The notes: a model not told the origin generated them from the letters alone. DNA of 64,000 nucleotides from Parcubacteria group bacterium (GCA_028286605.1 JAQBRE010000003.1:27162-91161); one strand, 5' to 3'. Counted from the stretch's first letter, positions 14,794 through 23,435 are shown. Program-made: numbers and translations.

Positions 14794-15543
14794 TTATCCG
14801 GCGAGAAGCTCGCCGATAACGCGCATCGTGTCTTCAGGATCTTTCACCTGTTGCGTGCGGATGCCGGTCTCCTTCACCACCTCATCGTTGCCGCCCGGAT
14901 ACAGCGCGTCGCCGATGTACATCGTGTCTGCGATTATGTACGAACGGTATTCGCACAACTTGCGAATGCCGTATGCCTTGTTAATTCCTTTCAACGTAAC
15001 GTCGATCGAAGTTGAACCGCCGGTTTTTACGTCGTATTCGGGAAGCATCGGCACGAGCGCGTCGTGCAGCGTGCGCTTCTTAGAACCGTCTGGATCCCAC
15101 GCTTCTTTCTCTGCGATAGGTGCTTCTTGGCCAAGTGCAGAGAGCGTTACTTCTGCGCCGCGGAACTCGATGCGATCGCCATATGAATGTGATGCGAGGT
15201 CAACGATACCCGTTTCGCGCATCGCGGTCTCAAGGGTCGTGCATATGCTTTGTGCCTGCGCGTCGGTAAGGCGTTCCTCATATACGGCCTGCCATCGTCC
15301 TTCAAGGAATGCGTAGAGCGCCGCGCCGCTCGTGGGAAGAATGAATAGATGATCGAGCACCGTACCTTCGGGGAGCTGGTCTGCGACTTGTTCCTTAAGC
15401 TGTGAGAATTTTCCGCCAGAGATTATCGCCACGTTCGTACGTGCAAGAAGCTTCGAAAGAAGCTGCGCCATTTCGGGCGTGAGCGGCTGCTTGCTCGCAG
15501 CGAGCGTCTTATCGAGATCGAAGAAAATGAGAGAAGGAAGCAT
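14794..15543 (-). CDS. HAD-IIB phosphomannomutase-like phosphatase
   Basis: A 249-residue HAD-superfamily protein with motif I FFDLDKTL (nucleophile and general acid aspartates). It also has a PMM-type ISGGKFSQLKEQV segment, GGSTSIDVTLKGINKAYGIR and a GDALYPGGND motif IV. The order matches the eukaryotic-type phosphomannomutases (EC 5.4.2.8) that interconvert mannose 1- and 6-phosphate. It lies 1 bp after the tandem GH130 gene, whose product family can release mannose 1-phosphate, which supports the assignment. A plain sugar phosphatase is the alternative. Confidence 0.75.
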   Translation of the reverse strand: MLPSLIFFDLDKTLAASKQPLTPEMAQLLSKLLARTNVAIISGGKFSQLKEQVADQLPEGTVLDHLFILPTSGAALYAFLEGRWQAVYEERLTDAQAQSICTTLETAMRETGIVDLASHSYGDRIEFRGAEVTLSALGQEAPIAEKEAWDPDGSKKRTLHDALVPMLPEYDVKTGGSTSIDVTLKGINKAYGIRKLCEYRSYIIADTMYIGDALYPGGNDEVVKETGIRTQQVKDPEDTMRVIGELLAG

Positions 15544-15544
15544 A

Positions 15545-17476
15545 TTAGTTCTTTACGAGGAGACGGCTCATAAGCTTTGAAACGGAGAACGTAGCGACAC
15601 CCAGCTTACTGTCTGCACCGCCGTAATACACGAAGAGCGTATCATCACGGCGCACGATGCCGCAGGTGAATACGACATCGCCGATCTGCCCGTGCTTCTC
15701 CCAATCATCGAGCGGCTCGAGTATCGGCGCAACCATGCGCGAAATGACCCGTTCGGCAGCGTCATCAAGTAATGCGGCTCCAAGCCTGTACGTCTTCTTG
15801 TCTGGTGCGATAGCGTGATAAATGAATAGCCAGCCTTCAGGAACTTTCAGCGGCGCTGAACCGGCACCTATCTTATGGCCGTCCCACATGCCCGGGCGCG
15901 GACCCATAAGATCGAAGGCGCGGTCTATGGTGTGAATCTTGTCGAGGGAATCGAACATCTCGATACAGATGTTCGGATCAAGGCGATGCATCACCGCGAC
16001 CTTTCCGTTGATGCGTTCGGGGAAGATGCATACGTCTTTGTCTGCAATTCCTTCAGGGGTGATGAGCTTCGGCGTGGACCAGTTCTTGAATTTCTTCGCG
16101 ACGAAATCCTGTATAGGAATACTGCTTATCGCGCCGCGTACCGATACACGCCCATCGTAGGCGGTGTAGCAAACGGTGAGCGTGTCATCAAGCAGCGTAA
16201 GGCGTGGATCTTCGCAGCCGGAGTTTCCGTCGGGCGCGCCTCCTTTCGCTTCGAATGATTCGCGCGGCGTGTACGCAGGCGTGTCGAGGCGCTCGGTAAC
16301 GTGAATGCCATCTTCAAGGCGCGCGTATCCCATAACCGAGGTCGAGTCCGCACCCATGGCGCGGTACAGCAGATGCACTGAACCGCTGTGATCGATTGCT
16401 GCGGCATTGAATACCGCGCGTGATTCCCATGCGTGTTCAGGAATAGGAGAGAGTATCGGATTACCTTCAGCGCGCGTACCGAAATTACGGCGACTGGTTT
16501 CGCTCATCGATTCTATAAGCGCAGAAAGAGAAAGCGTTGCCGTTGCGCAGGAAGTGTCAGCAGCGCCGTAATATACGTGCAGCGTGTCGCCATCGAGGCT
16601 CGCGCCGGAAGGGAATACGACGTTGCCGACGATGCCGTATCGTTCGTAGGATTCTTCCGGCACCATGAATGGATATTCCGTCTTGCCGATAACCTTGCGT
16701 GGATCATTCGCGTCAAGCAACAATGCTTCGACGCCAAAGATACGACGATGCTCGTCGTAATAATCCTGTATGTGCGAATACACGAGCAGCCACCCTTCCT
16801 TCACGCGTAGCGGCGTAGCCGCTACTTCCATATGTTCCGTATCGTTACGGCGAATATCCGGAAGTGCATGTTCAGGAAGATGCGCATGCCATTCCTCCCA
16901 GAACGAAGGATTCCAGAAGTCTTCGATATTCTTCGAGCGCGCGATGCCGATGGTGGAGGTGGGGTAATCCGCAGTCCAGTCGGTATGCGCCGTGACCATA
17001 AGAACGGCGTCGCCATCGATGCGTTCAGGGAATAGCGTGGCAGCTTTGGCATTGAAGGGTGTGACGATATGCTTCTCGGTGAGCTCGTTCGGAAGCGTAC
17101 CAATAGCGACTGCGCATTTAATGTTGTCCGGTCCGAACGGATATCCGCCGAGCGCGGTATAGAACACGTACCACTTTCCTTCGAAGAAGGTCGCGCGCGG
17201 GTCTTCGCATCCGTACTTCTCCCAGTCTTCGGTCGGCTCGATTACTTGCGCGCGCTCCTCGAAATCTAAGTCGCCGTGCCCGGCAGAATAGCCGATCGTA
17301 GAGAACCCATGATGCGGCGTCCGCAGGACGTCCGGTTCTCCCATCGCTCTATAAAAAAGATGTGTCGTGCCATCCTTGTGCACGACGGTGGGATTAAACG
17401 CACCGATCGCTTCATACGCGCGGTTACGCGATGGCACAATTATAGGGTTGTTTTTTGAGCGGGTGACGATGAACAT
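15545..17476 (-). CDS. Tandem GH130 mannoside phosphorylase-like protein
   Basis: A 643-residue protein made of two five-bladed GH130 domains in tandem (~1-320 and ~335-643), whereas most family members have one. Each half has the catalytic-region signature GCEDPR (residues 89-94 and 420-425), a YRAMG substrate-loop motif and an FPER-I-x-G segment (~149 and ~480). GH130 enzymes phosphorolyse beta-mannosides to mannose 1-phosphate. Whether both halves are active is unknown. It sits in the operon cupin - GH130 - GH130x2 - PMM with short gaps. Confidence 0.88.
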   Translation of the reverse strand: MFIVTRSKNNPIIVPSRNRAYEAIGAFNPTVVHKDGTTHLFYRAMGEPDVLRTPHHGFSTIGYSAGHGDLDFEERAQVIEPTEDWEKYGCEDPRATFFEGKWYVFYTALGGYPFGPDNIKCAVAIGTLPNELTEKHIVTPFNAKAATLFPERIDGDAVLMVTAHTDWTADYPTSTIGIARSKNIEDFWNPSFWEEWHAHLPEHALPDIRRNDTEHMEVAATPLRVKEGWLLVYSHIQDYYDEHRRIFGVEALLLDANDPRKVIGKTEYPFMVPEESYERYGIVGNVVFPSGASLDGDTLHVYYGAADTSCATATLSLSALIESMSETSRRNFGTRAEGNPILSPIPEHAWESRAVFNAAAIDHSGSVHLLYRAMGADSTSVMGYARLEDGIHVTERLDTPAYTPRESFEAKGGAPDGNSGCEDPRLTLLDDTLTVCYTAYDGRVSVRGAISSIPIQDFVAKKFKNWSTPKLITPEGIADKDVCIFPERINGKVAVMHRLDPNICIEMFDSLDKIHTIDRAFDLMGPRPGMWDGHKIGAGSAPLKVPEGWLFIYHAIAPDKKTYRLGAALLDDAAERVISRMVAPILEPLDDWEKHGQIGDVVFTCGIVRRDDTLFVYYGGADSKLGVATFSVSKLMSRLLVKN

Positions 17477-17482
17477 AAATAA

Positions 17483-18625
17483 CTATGCGAGCGCCATTTG
17501 CGGCGTACCGTGCGTCATGAGCGTATCAAGAAAACTGCCGATCGGTGCGCTTGCTGAACAGACGACATTATCGCCGCCGCCATAATACACGCGGAGCGTG
17601 TCGTCTTTTATCGTTGCGCCGCAGCCGTATACGATTCCTGGCTTTCCTTCATTCTCATACGTAGCGTCAGGTACGAGCACTGGCAACGGCGCGCGCGCGA
17701 TTATCTTCGTCGGATCAAGCAAATCAAGAAGCGCTGCACCCATCTTATATTTGTGAGTCTCATCGTCATTCGCGTGATAGAGGAAGAGCCAGCCGAATGC
17801 TGTCTTAATCGGTGGCGGGCCGATGCTGCGCATGCGCTTGTGCCACGCGATCGTGCGATCAGGCATCGCATGAGGATTCGGGCTATCGATATGAGGAGAA
17901 TCTGCGCCGATGCGCATCGGGTCGTTCATGTATTCGATGCGCACGCGATTCTCGTCGTCCGTATGCAGATTATGCATAAGCGCGAACTGTCCGTTCACTT
18001 TTTCAGGGAAGAGCACCCAATTCTTATGACGCTCGCCGGCAGGTGAAAGGAATGATGGCTTGCTCCAGTTCCAGCGATGGTTTATGAGGTCGTCGACATC
18101 AAGGGTGATTGCCGCGACGCGCATATTGTCCCAGCCGTCGAACATATTGAACGTCAGGTACAATTTATTATCTATGATGACGGCGCGCGGGTCTTCCGTG
18201 CCGCCCCAGCTACCACCAGAAGGATACTGTACCGGGTCATAGCGATAATGAACGCCATCACGCAAGCCATCGGCAGCGTATACCGGAAAGGGAAGACGCT
18301 CATCAAAATTAACGCCGTCCTTAGAGGAGGCATAGCCGATACGCGATACGCCGTCCGCACCTACGGCACGGTAGAACATATGCGTCCTTCCTCCAGCTTC
18401 AACGATCGCGGGATTCAGCACTGATTCTTTTTCCCAGTGATAAGAACCGGTTCTAAGGATAGGATTCATCGCATTGCGCACGAGCTCCAGCGCTTCCTGC
18501 ACCACTGCCTGTATGCGCGGCTGTGAGAAGAACGCATGCAGCATCTGCCACAGTCCATAGAAAAAGAGGCCGGTGACGGAGAACGCTATGAATACTGCGA
18601 CGAAAAAGATTATGAGATCACTCAT
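17483..18625 (-). CDS. Membrane-anchored GH130 family protein
   Basis: A 380-residue protein with an N-terminal membrane helix (~4-26) and one GH130 propeller (~50-370). Motifs are FYRAVGADGVSRIGYA, GTEDPR (142-147), VLFPEKVNGQFALMHN and GWLFLYHAN. The anchor is unusual for GH130 enzymes and suggests action at the membrane surface; its side cannot be read from the sequence. It overlaps the upstream cupin gene by 8 nt and lies 6 bp before the tandem GH130 gene. Confidence 0.87.
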   Translation of the reverse strand: MSDLIIFFVAVFIAFSVTGLFFYGLWQMLHAFFSQPRIQAVVQEALELVRNAMNPILRTGSYHWEKESVLNPAIVEAGGRTHMFYRAVGADGVSRIGYASSKDGVNFDERLPFPVYAADGLRDGVHYRYDPVQYPSGGSWGGTEDPRAVIIDNKLYLTFNMFDGWDNMRVAAITLDVDDLINHRWNWSKPSFLSPAGERHKNWVLFPEKVNGQFALMHNLHTDDENRVRIEYMNDPMRIGADSPHIDSPNPHAMPDRTIAWHKRMRSIGPPPIKTAFGWLFLYHANDDETHKYKMGAALLDLLDPTKIIARAPLPVLVPDATYENEGKPGIVYGCGATIKDDTLRVYYGGGDNVVCSASAPIGSFLDTLMTHGTPQMALA

Positions 18626-18989
18626 GTGCGGTATCTGCTACGCGTCCGTAATCGTCTTCAAGCCGTTCGATATCATTCTCATCGAATTCACCGAGTGCGA
18701 TTTCCAAAACAGTTATTCCTTCAGGACCACCAGTTAAACGATGAGTCGCGCCAATAGGAATTTCAACTTCGCTATCTATAGTCATCGGATACTCGACACC
18801 ATCGACCTCAGCCATGCCGCTTCCTTTGATAGTCTTCCAGAATTCGGAACGCTTCGAATGCTTCTGCAGTGAAAAGCGCTGGCCTGCAGCAACATTCAGG
18901 AATTTCAGTTCTGAAGGCTCGTTCTCGGTGAAACGGTCGAATGAGCCCCACGGACGATCTTCGTGGCAGCGATTGGAGAGAAGGGACAT
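18618..18989 (-). CDS. Cupin, mannose-6-phosphate isomerase type II-like
   Basis: A 123-residue single cupin domain. RPWGSFDRF begins the fold, FSLQKHSKRSEFWKTIKGSG carries cupin motif 1 (metal-binding His), and VEIPIGATHRLTGG carries motif 2. This is the isomerase half of the fused GMP/PMI enzymes, without the nucleotidyltransferase half. It probably converts mannose 6-phosphate to fructose 6-phosphate for the downstream GH130/PMM operon, of which it is the first gene. The start used is MSLLSNRCHED; MYYRYM upstream overlaps a possible -10 (TATTATA). Confidence 0.8.
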   Translation of the reverse strand: MSLLSNRCHEDRPWGSFDRFTENEPSELKFLNVAAGQRFSLQKHSKRSEFWKTIKGSGMAEVDGVEYPMTIDSEVEIPIGATHRLTGGPEGITVLEIALGEFDENDIERLEDDYGRVADTAHE

Positions 18990-19059
18990 ATACCTATAAT
19001 ACATTGCATGAAGCGTTTATGAGCAGTGGAAAACGTGCATAACAACATAAATCTGAGGT

Positions 19060-19554
19060 ATGGTTAGCGCCATGAGACTCGCAACCCTGGCAATCATCGT
19101 GCAGGACGGAAAAGTGCTGCTTGGCGAGAAGAAGAAAGGTGAAATCGGCACAGGAACCCTGAATGGACCCGGTGGCAAGCTTGATCCCGGAGAGACGCTA
19201 ACAGAATGTCTTATCCGCGAGGTTGATGAAGAGCTTGAAATAAAACTGGATGCAGATCAACTGAAGAAAGTTGCCATCATAACGTTCTTCGCCGGAGGTG
19301 AGCCTGACTTCGGTGTACATGTGTACCGTACTCAGTATTTCGAGGGCGAATTGAAAGAGACCGCAGACATGATACCGAACTGGTACGATATCCAGGATCT
19401 CCCATTCGATCGAATGCTCGGCTCAGATCATATGTGGTTCAAACAAGCTGTGGATGGAGAATCCTTTTGCGCAAACGTGTATTACAAGGAGCGGGCAAGC
19501 GGGTTCGAACGTATTGATTTCCTTCCGTTCGTAGATACCGAGGTTGTAGCGTAG
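19060..19554 (+). CDS. NUDIX hydrolase (MTH1/MutT-like)
   Basis: A 164-residue pyrophosphatase. The Nudix box GGKLDPGETLTECLIREVDEEL (GX5EX7REXXEE, from ~residue 38) is complete. The N-terminal ATLAIIVQDGKVLLGEKKKGEIGTG and the internal GPGGKL follow the MTH1-like pattern, whose members remove oxidised purine nucleotides. ATG at 19060 and at 19072 are both possible starts. It is divergent from the cupin gene and followed by a strong terminator. Confidence 0.88.
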   Translation: MVSAMRLATLAIIVQDGKVLLGEKKKGEIGTGTLNGPGGKLDPGETLTECLIREVDEELEIKLDADQLKKVAIITFFAGGEPDFGVHVYRTQYFEGELKETADMIPNWYDIQDLPFDRMLGSDHMWFKQAVDGESFCANVYYKERASGFERIDFLPFVDTEVVA

Positions 19555-19576
19555 GGCCCGTCCGGAGGACGGGCCC
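19554..19576. terminator. Bidirectional terminator between the NUDIX gene and gtrA
   Basis: GGGCCCGTCC pairs with GGACGGGCCC around a GGA loop, between two convergent genes. It begins at the last base of the NUDIX stop codon. Confidence 0.75.
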
Positions 19577-19583
19577 TTACTAG

Positions 19584-19997
19584 TTACTCGTGATGCATCC
19601 CCGCAACCCTGAAATTCACGTGCAAATTGAAGAGATAATTCACGATGCCGATTACTCCCGCTACCAGCACGCGTGCCAACAGGTAATAAAGGTGCGCGAA
19701 GCTAACTAACAACGCAACGAGCCCGGTTGTCGCGAGCGCTCCCAGAAGCGCAACGATGATGAAGTACGCATAGCCATGATGAATCGGCCGCTTCGTTCCA
19801 TAGAACACGAAACGACGGCTTATGAAATAGTTTATTGAGACGGCAATAAGGAACGTCGCAGGCGTGGAAAAATAGTAGGGAATACCGAGAATGCTTGTAG
19901 CGATATATAGGAGGCACAGGTCAAATCCGAGCGTACTGGCTCCTACGAGAGCATAGCGAAGAAAACGGCGGAGCGAGGGCGAACGAGCTAAGTCCAT
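19584..19997 (-). CDS. GtrA family membrane protein
   Basis: A 137-residue protein with four membrane helices (~12-32, 38-58, 72-95, 102-124). RRFLRYALVGASTLGFDLCL and SINYFISRRFVFYG are classic GtrA signatures. GtrA-like proteins are thought to flip polyprenol-linked sugars for surface glycan modification. UppP, which recycles the same lipid carrier, is encoded 2 kb away. Monocistronic and divergent from the RNA gene at 20061. Confidence 0.88.
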   Translation of the reverse strand: MDLARSPSLRRFLRYALVGASTLGFDLCLLYIATSILGIPYYFSTPATFLIAVSINYFISRRFVFYGTKRPIHHGYAYFIIVALLGALATTGLVALLVSFAHLYYLLARVLVAGVIGIVNYLFNLHVNFRVAGMHHE

Positions 19998-20026
19998 GGC
20001 CGTAGTCTAGCGCATGGGGATAACGC

Positions 20027-20055
20027 TTGACTTTTCTAAAAGCGTCTGATATATT
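20027..20055 (+). promoter_or_regulatory. Strong sigma-70 promoter of the RNA at 20061
   Basis: TTGACT (20027-20032), a 17-nt spacer and TATATT (20050-20055). Transcription would start near 20062, in front of a large inverted repeat and not a start codon. Confidence 0.7.
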
Positions 20056-20060
20056 CAAAG

Positions 20061-20176
20061 GAAGTTGAGGTGAGTGATGTGCGGCTTATGTTCGACCTTC
20101 GAGTTGAACCCTTTTTACAACTAAGCCGCGCATCAGTCTTCTTAACTCCACTAAACGCGCCACAGGGCGCGTTTTT
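20061..20176 (+). ncRNA. Rod-shaped small RNA, unclassified
   Basis: A predicted ~110-nt RNA. A 14-bp stem (20075-20088 with 20122-20135, one G-T pair) is extended by a 6-7-bp lower stem (20063-20069 with 20141-20147). It is capped by a 7-bp hairpin, GTTCGAC-CTTCGA-GTTGAAC. The tail ACCCTTTTTACAAC (20108-20121) closes an asymmetric bulge. It has its own promoter and terminator and no reading frame of note. The conserved tip of SRP RNA is missing, so it is not obviously 4.5S RNA; a leader for the ABC genes is unlikely because of the terminator. Confidence 0.6.
20155..20176 (+). terminator. Terminator of the RNA at 20061
   Basis: ACGCGCC pairs with GGCGCGT, followed by TTTTT. It lies 57 bp before the ABC transporter ATG. 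Confidence 0.85.
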
Positions 20177-20232
20177 GCGTATTTCAGGCCTCTTTTGTGC
20201 AGAAATACGCAACGCGTTATACTGCCTAAATC

Positions 20233-21183
20233 ATGGCTCCTGACCCCACCGTTCCTGCTCTCGAAATCGTCAATCTAAAGAAGAAATACGCAGGAACGAA
20301 GAAGAATCCTGGTACCGATGCCTTGAAAGGCGTCTCACTCACCGTTCCCCAAGGCGAATTCTTCGCCTTCCTCGGACCGAACGGAGCAGGAAAAACCTCA
20401 CTCATTTCTATCGTTGCCGGCCTTGCCGTTAAGAGCAGCGGGGAAGTTCGCGTACACGGCATCTCTATAGACGAGCATGCGGACCATGCAAAGGCGTTCA
20501 TTGGCCTCGTTCCGCAGGAAATGAATTTCAATATCTTCGAGAAAGTTATCAACATCGTGCTTGATCAGGCTGGGTACTACGGAATCTCACGTGCAGAAGC
20601 GATGCCGCAGGCTGAAAAGGTCCTCAAGGATCTTTCACTCTGGGAAAAGCGCAATGAGGCAGCGCAGGCACTTTCGGGCGGCATGAAGCGACGCCTGCTC
20701 ATCGCTCGCGCCCTCGTGCACAAGCCGCGCGTGCTGCTTCTTGATGAACCGACCGCCGGCGTAGACGTTGAGCTGCGTCGCGGCATGTGGGATTTCCTTC
20801 GTGAACTCAACGAATCAGGCACGACAATCATTCTCACGACGCACTATCTTGAAGAAGCAGAACAGCTCTGCCGTCGCGTAGCGATAATCAATCAGGGCGA
20901 AATCATTAAAGAGGGAACCGTAAAGGAATTGCTCACGAGCCTCAGTTCGGTAACGCTGCTCGTGGATACGAAGGAGCCAGTATTGCTCTCAAATATGGAA
21001 CTGCTGCGCGGCTATCCGATAACGAAGATCGATGAGACCACGCTTGAAGTGAAGCTGGAACATAATCAGCCGGCGAACGATATTTTCCGTAAGCTTTCCT
21101 CTATCGGCATCAACATAATGAATGTTCGAAATTCAGGAAGCCGCCTTGAGGAAGTGTTCGTCAGCTTGGTAGAAAAGAAATAA
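20233..21183 (+). CDS. ABC-2 type transporter ATP-binding protein
   Basis: A 316-residue ATPase. Walker A is GPNGAGKT (48-55), the signature is LSGGMKRRL, Walker B leads into LLLDEPTAGVD, and the switch region is LTTHYLEEAEQL. The C-terminal ~70 residues form the usual DUF4162-like tail of drug or polysaccharide exporters. It pairs with the ABC-2 permease 4 bp downstream. The substrate is unknown; the nearby uppP and gtrA make a surface-glycan role conceivable. Confidence 0.93.
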   Translation: MAPDPTVPALEIVNLKKKYAGTKKNPGTDALKGVSLTVPQGEFFAFLGPNGAGKTSLISIVAGLAVKSSGEVRVHGISIDEHADHAKAFIGLVPQEMNFNIFEKVINIVLDQAGYYGISRAEAMPQAEKVLKDLSLWEKRNEAAQALSGGMKRRLLIARALVHKPRVLLLDEPTAGVDVELRRGMWDFLRELNESGTTIILTTHYLEEAEQLCRRVAIINQGEIIKEGTVKELLTSLSSVTLLVDTKEPVLLSNMELLRGYPITKIDETTLEVKLEHNQPANDIFRKLSSIGINIMNVRNSGSRLEEVFVSLVEKK

Positions 21184-21187
21184 TCTT

Positions 21188-21961
21188 ATGGACCGTCACC
21201 CAATCACAACCGGCTATTACACGATGGTGCGCAAGGAATTCATCCGCATCGTGCGTATCTGGGCGCAGACCCTTCTTCCGCCGATCATCACCACGGCGCT
21301 GTATTTCGCTATCTTCGGAACATTCATCGGTTCGCAGGTCGCGAAGATCCACGGCGTCTCGTATATAGAATTCATCGTGCCAGGCTTGGTTATGATGGCG
21401 ATTATCACCAGTTCGTACACGAACACCGTCTCGACCTTCTATTTCGCGAAGTGGCAGCACACGATAGACGAACTCTTCGCATCGCCGATGCCGGACTGGG
21501 TGGTTATCGCCGGTTTCGTTACGGGCGGCGTGATGCGCGGCGTTCTTGTGGGCATCCTCGTCATCGGCGTCTCGCTTTTCTTCACGCATCTCCTTATTTA
21601 CAACATGTTTGTGCTTATTGCAGCGGCAGTGCTTACATCTGTGCTGTTTTCTTGCGCAGGATTGGTTAATGCTATTTTCGCCAAGACGTTCGACGCGATC
21701 AACATCGTTACGACGTTCGTGCTCACGCCGCTTACGTATCTCGGCGGCGTCTTCTATTCGATAAACCAGCTTCCGCCAATCTTCCGTACGCTTTCGCTCG
21801 CCAACCCCATTCTCTATATGGTGAATGCATTTCGCTACGGATTCCTTGGCATAAGCGACGTATCGCTCGGCCTGAGCTTCGGCGTCATAATCGGCCTGAT
21901 CATAATCCTTCTTGTCGCATCGATACTGTTATTCAAGCGCGGTACCAAACTCAAGAACTAA
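21188..21961 (+). CDS. ABC-2 type transporter permease
   Basis: A 257-residue membrane protein with six predicted helices. The ABC-2 signature region reads PLTYLGGVFYSINQLPPIFRTLSLANPI, with YMVNAFRYGFLGI following. This is the NodJ/DrrB type that partners the preceding ATPase. It lies 4 bp after the ATPase gene and 18 bp before uppP, so the three may form one transcript. Confidence 0.92.
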   Translation: MDRHPITTGYYTMVRKEFIRIVRIWAQTLLPPIITTALYFAIFGTFIGSQVAKIHGVSYIEFIVPGLVMMAIITSSYTNTVSTFYFAKWQHTIDELFASPMPDWVVIAGFVTGGVMRGVLVGILVIGVSLFFTHLLIYNMFVLIAAAVLTSVLFSCAGLVNAIFAKTFDAINIVTTFVLTPLTYLGGVFYSINQLPPIFRTLSLANPILYMVNAFRYGFLGISDVSLGLSFGVIIGLIIILLVASILLFKRGTKLKN

Positions 21962-21979
21962 GCGCGGTATACTGAGCGT

Positions 21980-22846
21980 ATGCTGACGTTCACACAAGCG
22001 ATCATCCTAGGTCTTGTTCAGGGCTTCACGGAACTCTTTCCGATATCAAGCTTAGGTCATAGTGTGCTGCTTCCGATGCTGCTCGGATGGAAGCTCGATC
22101 AGAGCGCGCCATTCTTTGTGGTATTCCTCGTGGCGACGCATCTTGCAACCGCGCTCGTACTTATCGGATTCTATTTCCGCGACTGGATTCGCATCGCGCA
22201 GGGCTTCCTTCGCTCCCTTATCTATCGTCGTGTTCATGGCGACGTATATGCGAAGCTCGCGTGGCTGCTTATTGCCGCGACTATTCCTGCCGGGCTTCTT
22301 GGGTTCCTTTTTCAGAACAAGCTAAGTGCGCTCTTCGCTTCGCCGCATATCGTTGCCGTATTCCTGTTCGCGAACGGCCTTATGCTGCTCGTTATTGAAC
22401 GTATGAAGAAGCGTCCTTCCACGTCACTGCAGACTGCAGGAGGGCTTGCGCTTGATACGAACATCTCGCGGCTCACCGGCTTCCAGGCATTGCGCGCCGG
22501 AACGATGCAGGCGCTTGCGCTGTTCCCGGGATTCTCGCGTACCGGCGCATCTATCGGCGGGGGATTGCTTTCAGGCCTTGATCACGCGAGCGCAGCTCGC
22601 TTCTCATTCCTTCTCGCGACACCGATCATTCTCGCTGCTGCGGTACTAAAACTTCCAGTCCTGTTTACCGCTACGCACAGCTACCCGACACAACAGATAG
22701 TTGCCGGCATGCTCGCTGCCGCATTCGCTGCGCTCGTTTCCGTACTCTTCCTTACGCGCTATTTCCGCACGCGCTCGCTTCTTCCATTCGCGTATTACTG
22801 CATGCTCGCTGGCGCGAGCTCGATCATATTCTTCTTGTTCTCTTAG
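21980..22846 (+). CDS. uppP: Undecaprenyl-diphosphatase
   Basis: A 288-residue membrane enzyme (BacA/UppP family) that dephosphorylates undecaprenyl diphosphate to recycle the peptidoglycan lipid carrier. The first catalytic motif is GLVQGFTELFPISSLGHSV, with an F for the more usual L before PISS. The second is FPGFSRTGASIGGGLLSGL, carrying the active-site Ser/Arg. About eight membrane helices are predicted. The stop codon is 3 bp from a degenerate repeat copy. Confidence 0.95.
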   Translation: MLTFTQAIILGLVQGFTELFPISSLGHSVLLPMLLGWKLDQSAPFFVVFLVATHLATALVLIGFYFRDWIRIAQGFLRSLIYRRVHGDVYAKLAWLLIAATIPAGLLGFLFQNKLSALFASPHIVAVFLFANGLMLLVIERMKKRPSTSLQTAGGLALDTNISRLTGFQALRAGTMQALALFPGFSRTGASIGGGLLSGLDHASAARFSFLLATPIILAAAVLKLPVLFTATHSYPTQQIVAGMLAAAFAALVSVLFLTRYFRTRSLLPFAYYCMLAGASSIIFFLFS

Positions 22847-22849
22847 TTC

Positions 22850-22868
22850 GGTTCCTGGTCTGCCAGCT
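22850..22868 (+). repeat. Dispersed repeat, degenerate short copy
   Basis: GGTTCCTGGTCTGCCAGCT: both ends of the repeat are kept, but the middle (AACATCGTCCCAG) is lost. It lies between the uppP stop and the T-run of the next minus-strand terminator. Confidence 0.6.
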
Positions 22869-22869
22869 A

Positions 22870-22916
22870 ACTTTATATAAAAGAAAACGCCCGCCTCAGA
22901 GAAGCTGGTGAGCGTT
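22870..22916 (-). terminator. Terminator of the 133-aa gene
   Basis: AACGC (22886-22890) pairs with GCGTT (22912-22916), enclosing a GC-rich inner region. On the minus strand it is followed by TTTTCTTTTATAAAG-like sequence. Confidence 0.6.
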
Positions 22917-22936
22917 CTCCGAAGCGGACGTGTTTG

Positions 22937-23338
22937 TCAGGCCGGTTCTTGTAAGTGAACCGCGATGAGGCCCAGTTCATGATTGTCTTCGCCAGCATCT
23001 TCGAAGTCGAAGTCGCCGAGCACAGTGGCCATGACCTCTTGGATTCGAGCTGCGATTGTAGGGAACTGATTTTGATCCCCAAACACGACGATAAACGTAG
23101 GGCCCACCCAGACACGTTCAATACCTATCGTGTCATCGAGCCCTTTGTACAACTGAGGGATTTTCTCACCCTGTAGACGGAGATGCCTCAAGTAGCCGCG
23201 AAGGAACTTGCCGTCCCTGAATGAAGCAGTGACAACTTCCCAGACCATCGGAATTTTGTAGATAGGGTCAATGATCTGAAATACGAGGCGGATACCTCCT
23301 GTTCCTCGCGCCGTGCCGAATAGAACAAATGGCTTCAT
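22937..23338 (-). CDS. Orphan cassette protein, 133 aa
   Basis: Starts MKPFVLFGTARGTGGIRLVF after AAGGAGG. The 133-residue protein appears soluble, with alternating strands (VWVGPTFIVVFGDQ) and an acidic C-terminal segment (LGDFDFEDAGEDNHE). No family recognised. It lies between two repeat copies and reads against them. Confidence 0.65.
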   Translation of the reverse strand: MKPFVLFGTARGTGGIRLVFQIIDPIYKIPMVWEVVTASFRDGKFLRGYLRHLRLQGEKIPQLYKGLDDTIGIERVWVGPTFIVVFGDQNQFPTIAARIQEVMATVLGDFDFEDAGEDNHELGLIAVHLQEPA

Positions 23339-23386
23339 GATTGAGTCCTCCTTTCTCTGGACAGAACCCTAACACAGTTGCATAAA

Positions 23387-23416
23387 GGTTCCAACATCGT
23401 CTCCCAGACTGCCAGC
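23387..23416 (+). repeat. Dispersed repeat, copy 5
   Basis: Contains CCAACATCGTCTCCCAGACT, with a 2-bp TC insertion, and ends GCCAGCT. It lies between the divergent 133-aa (minus) and 177-aa (plus) genes, 20 bp before the latter's ATG. Confidence 0.85.
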
Positions 23417-23435
23417 TGTTTGCTAGAATGAAGGT

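Noticed and set aside
20061..20176. SRP (4.5S) RNA
   Set aside because: The tip motif with GGAA loop and AGCAG bulge is not present.
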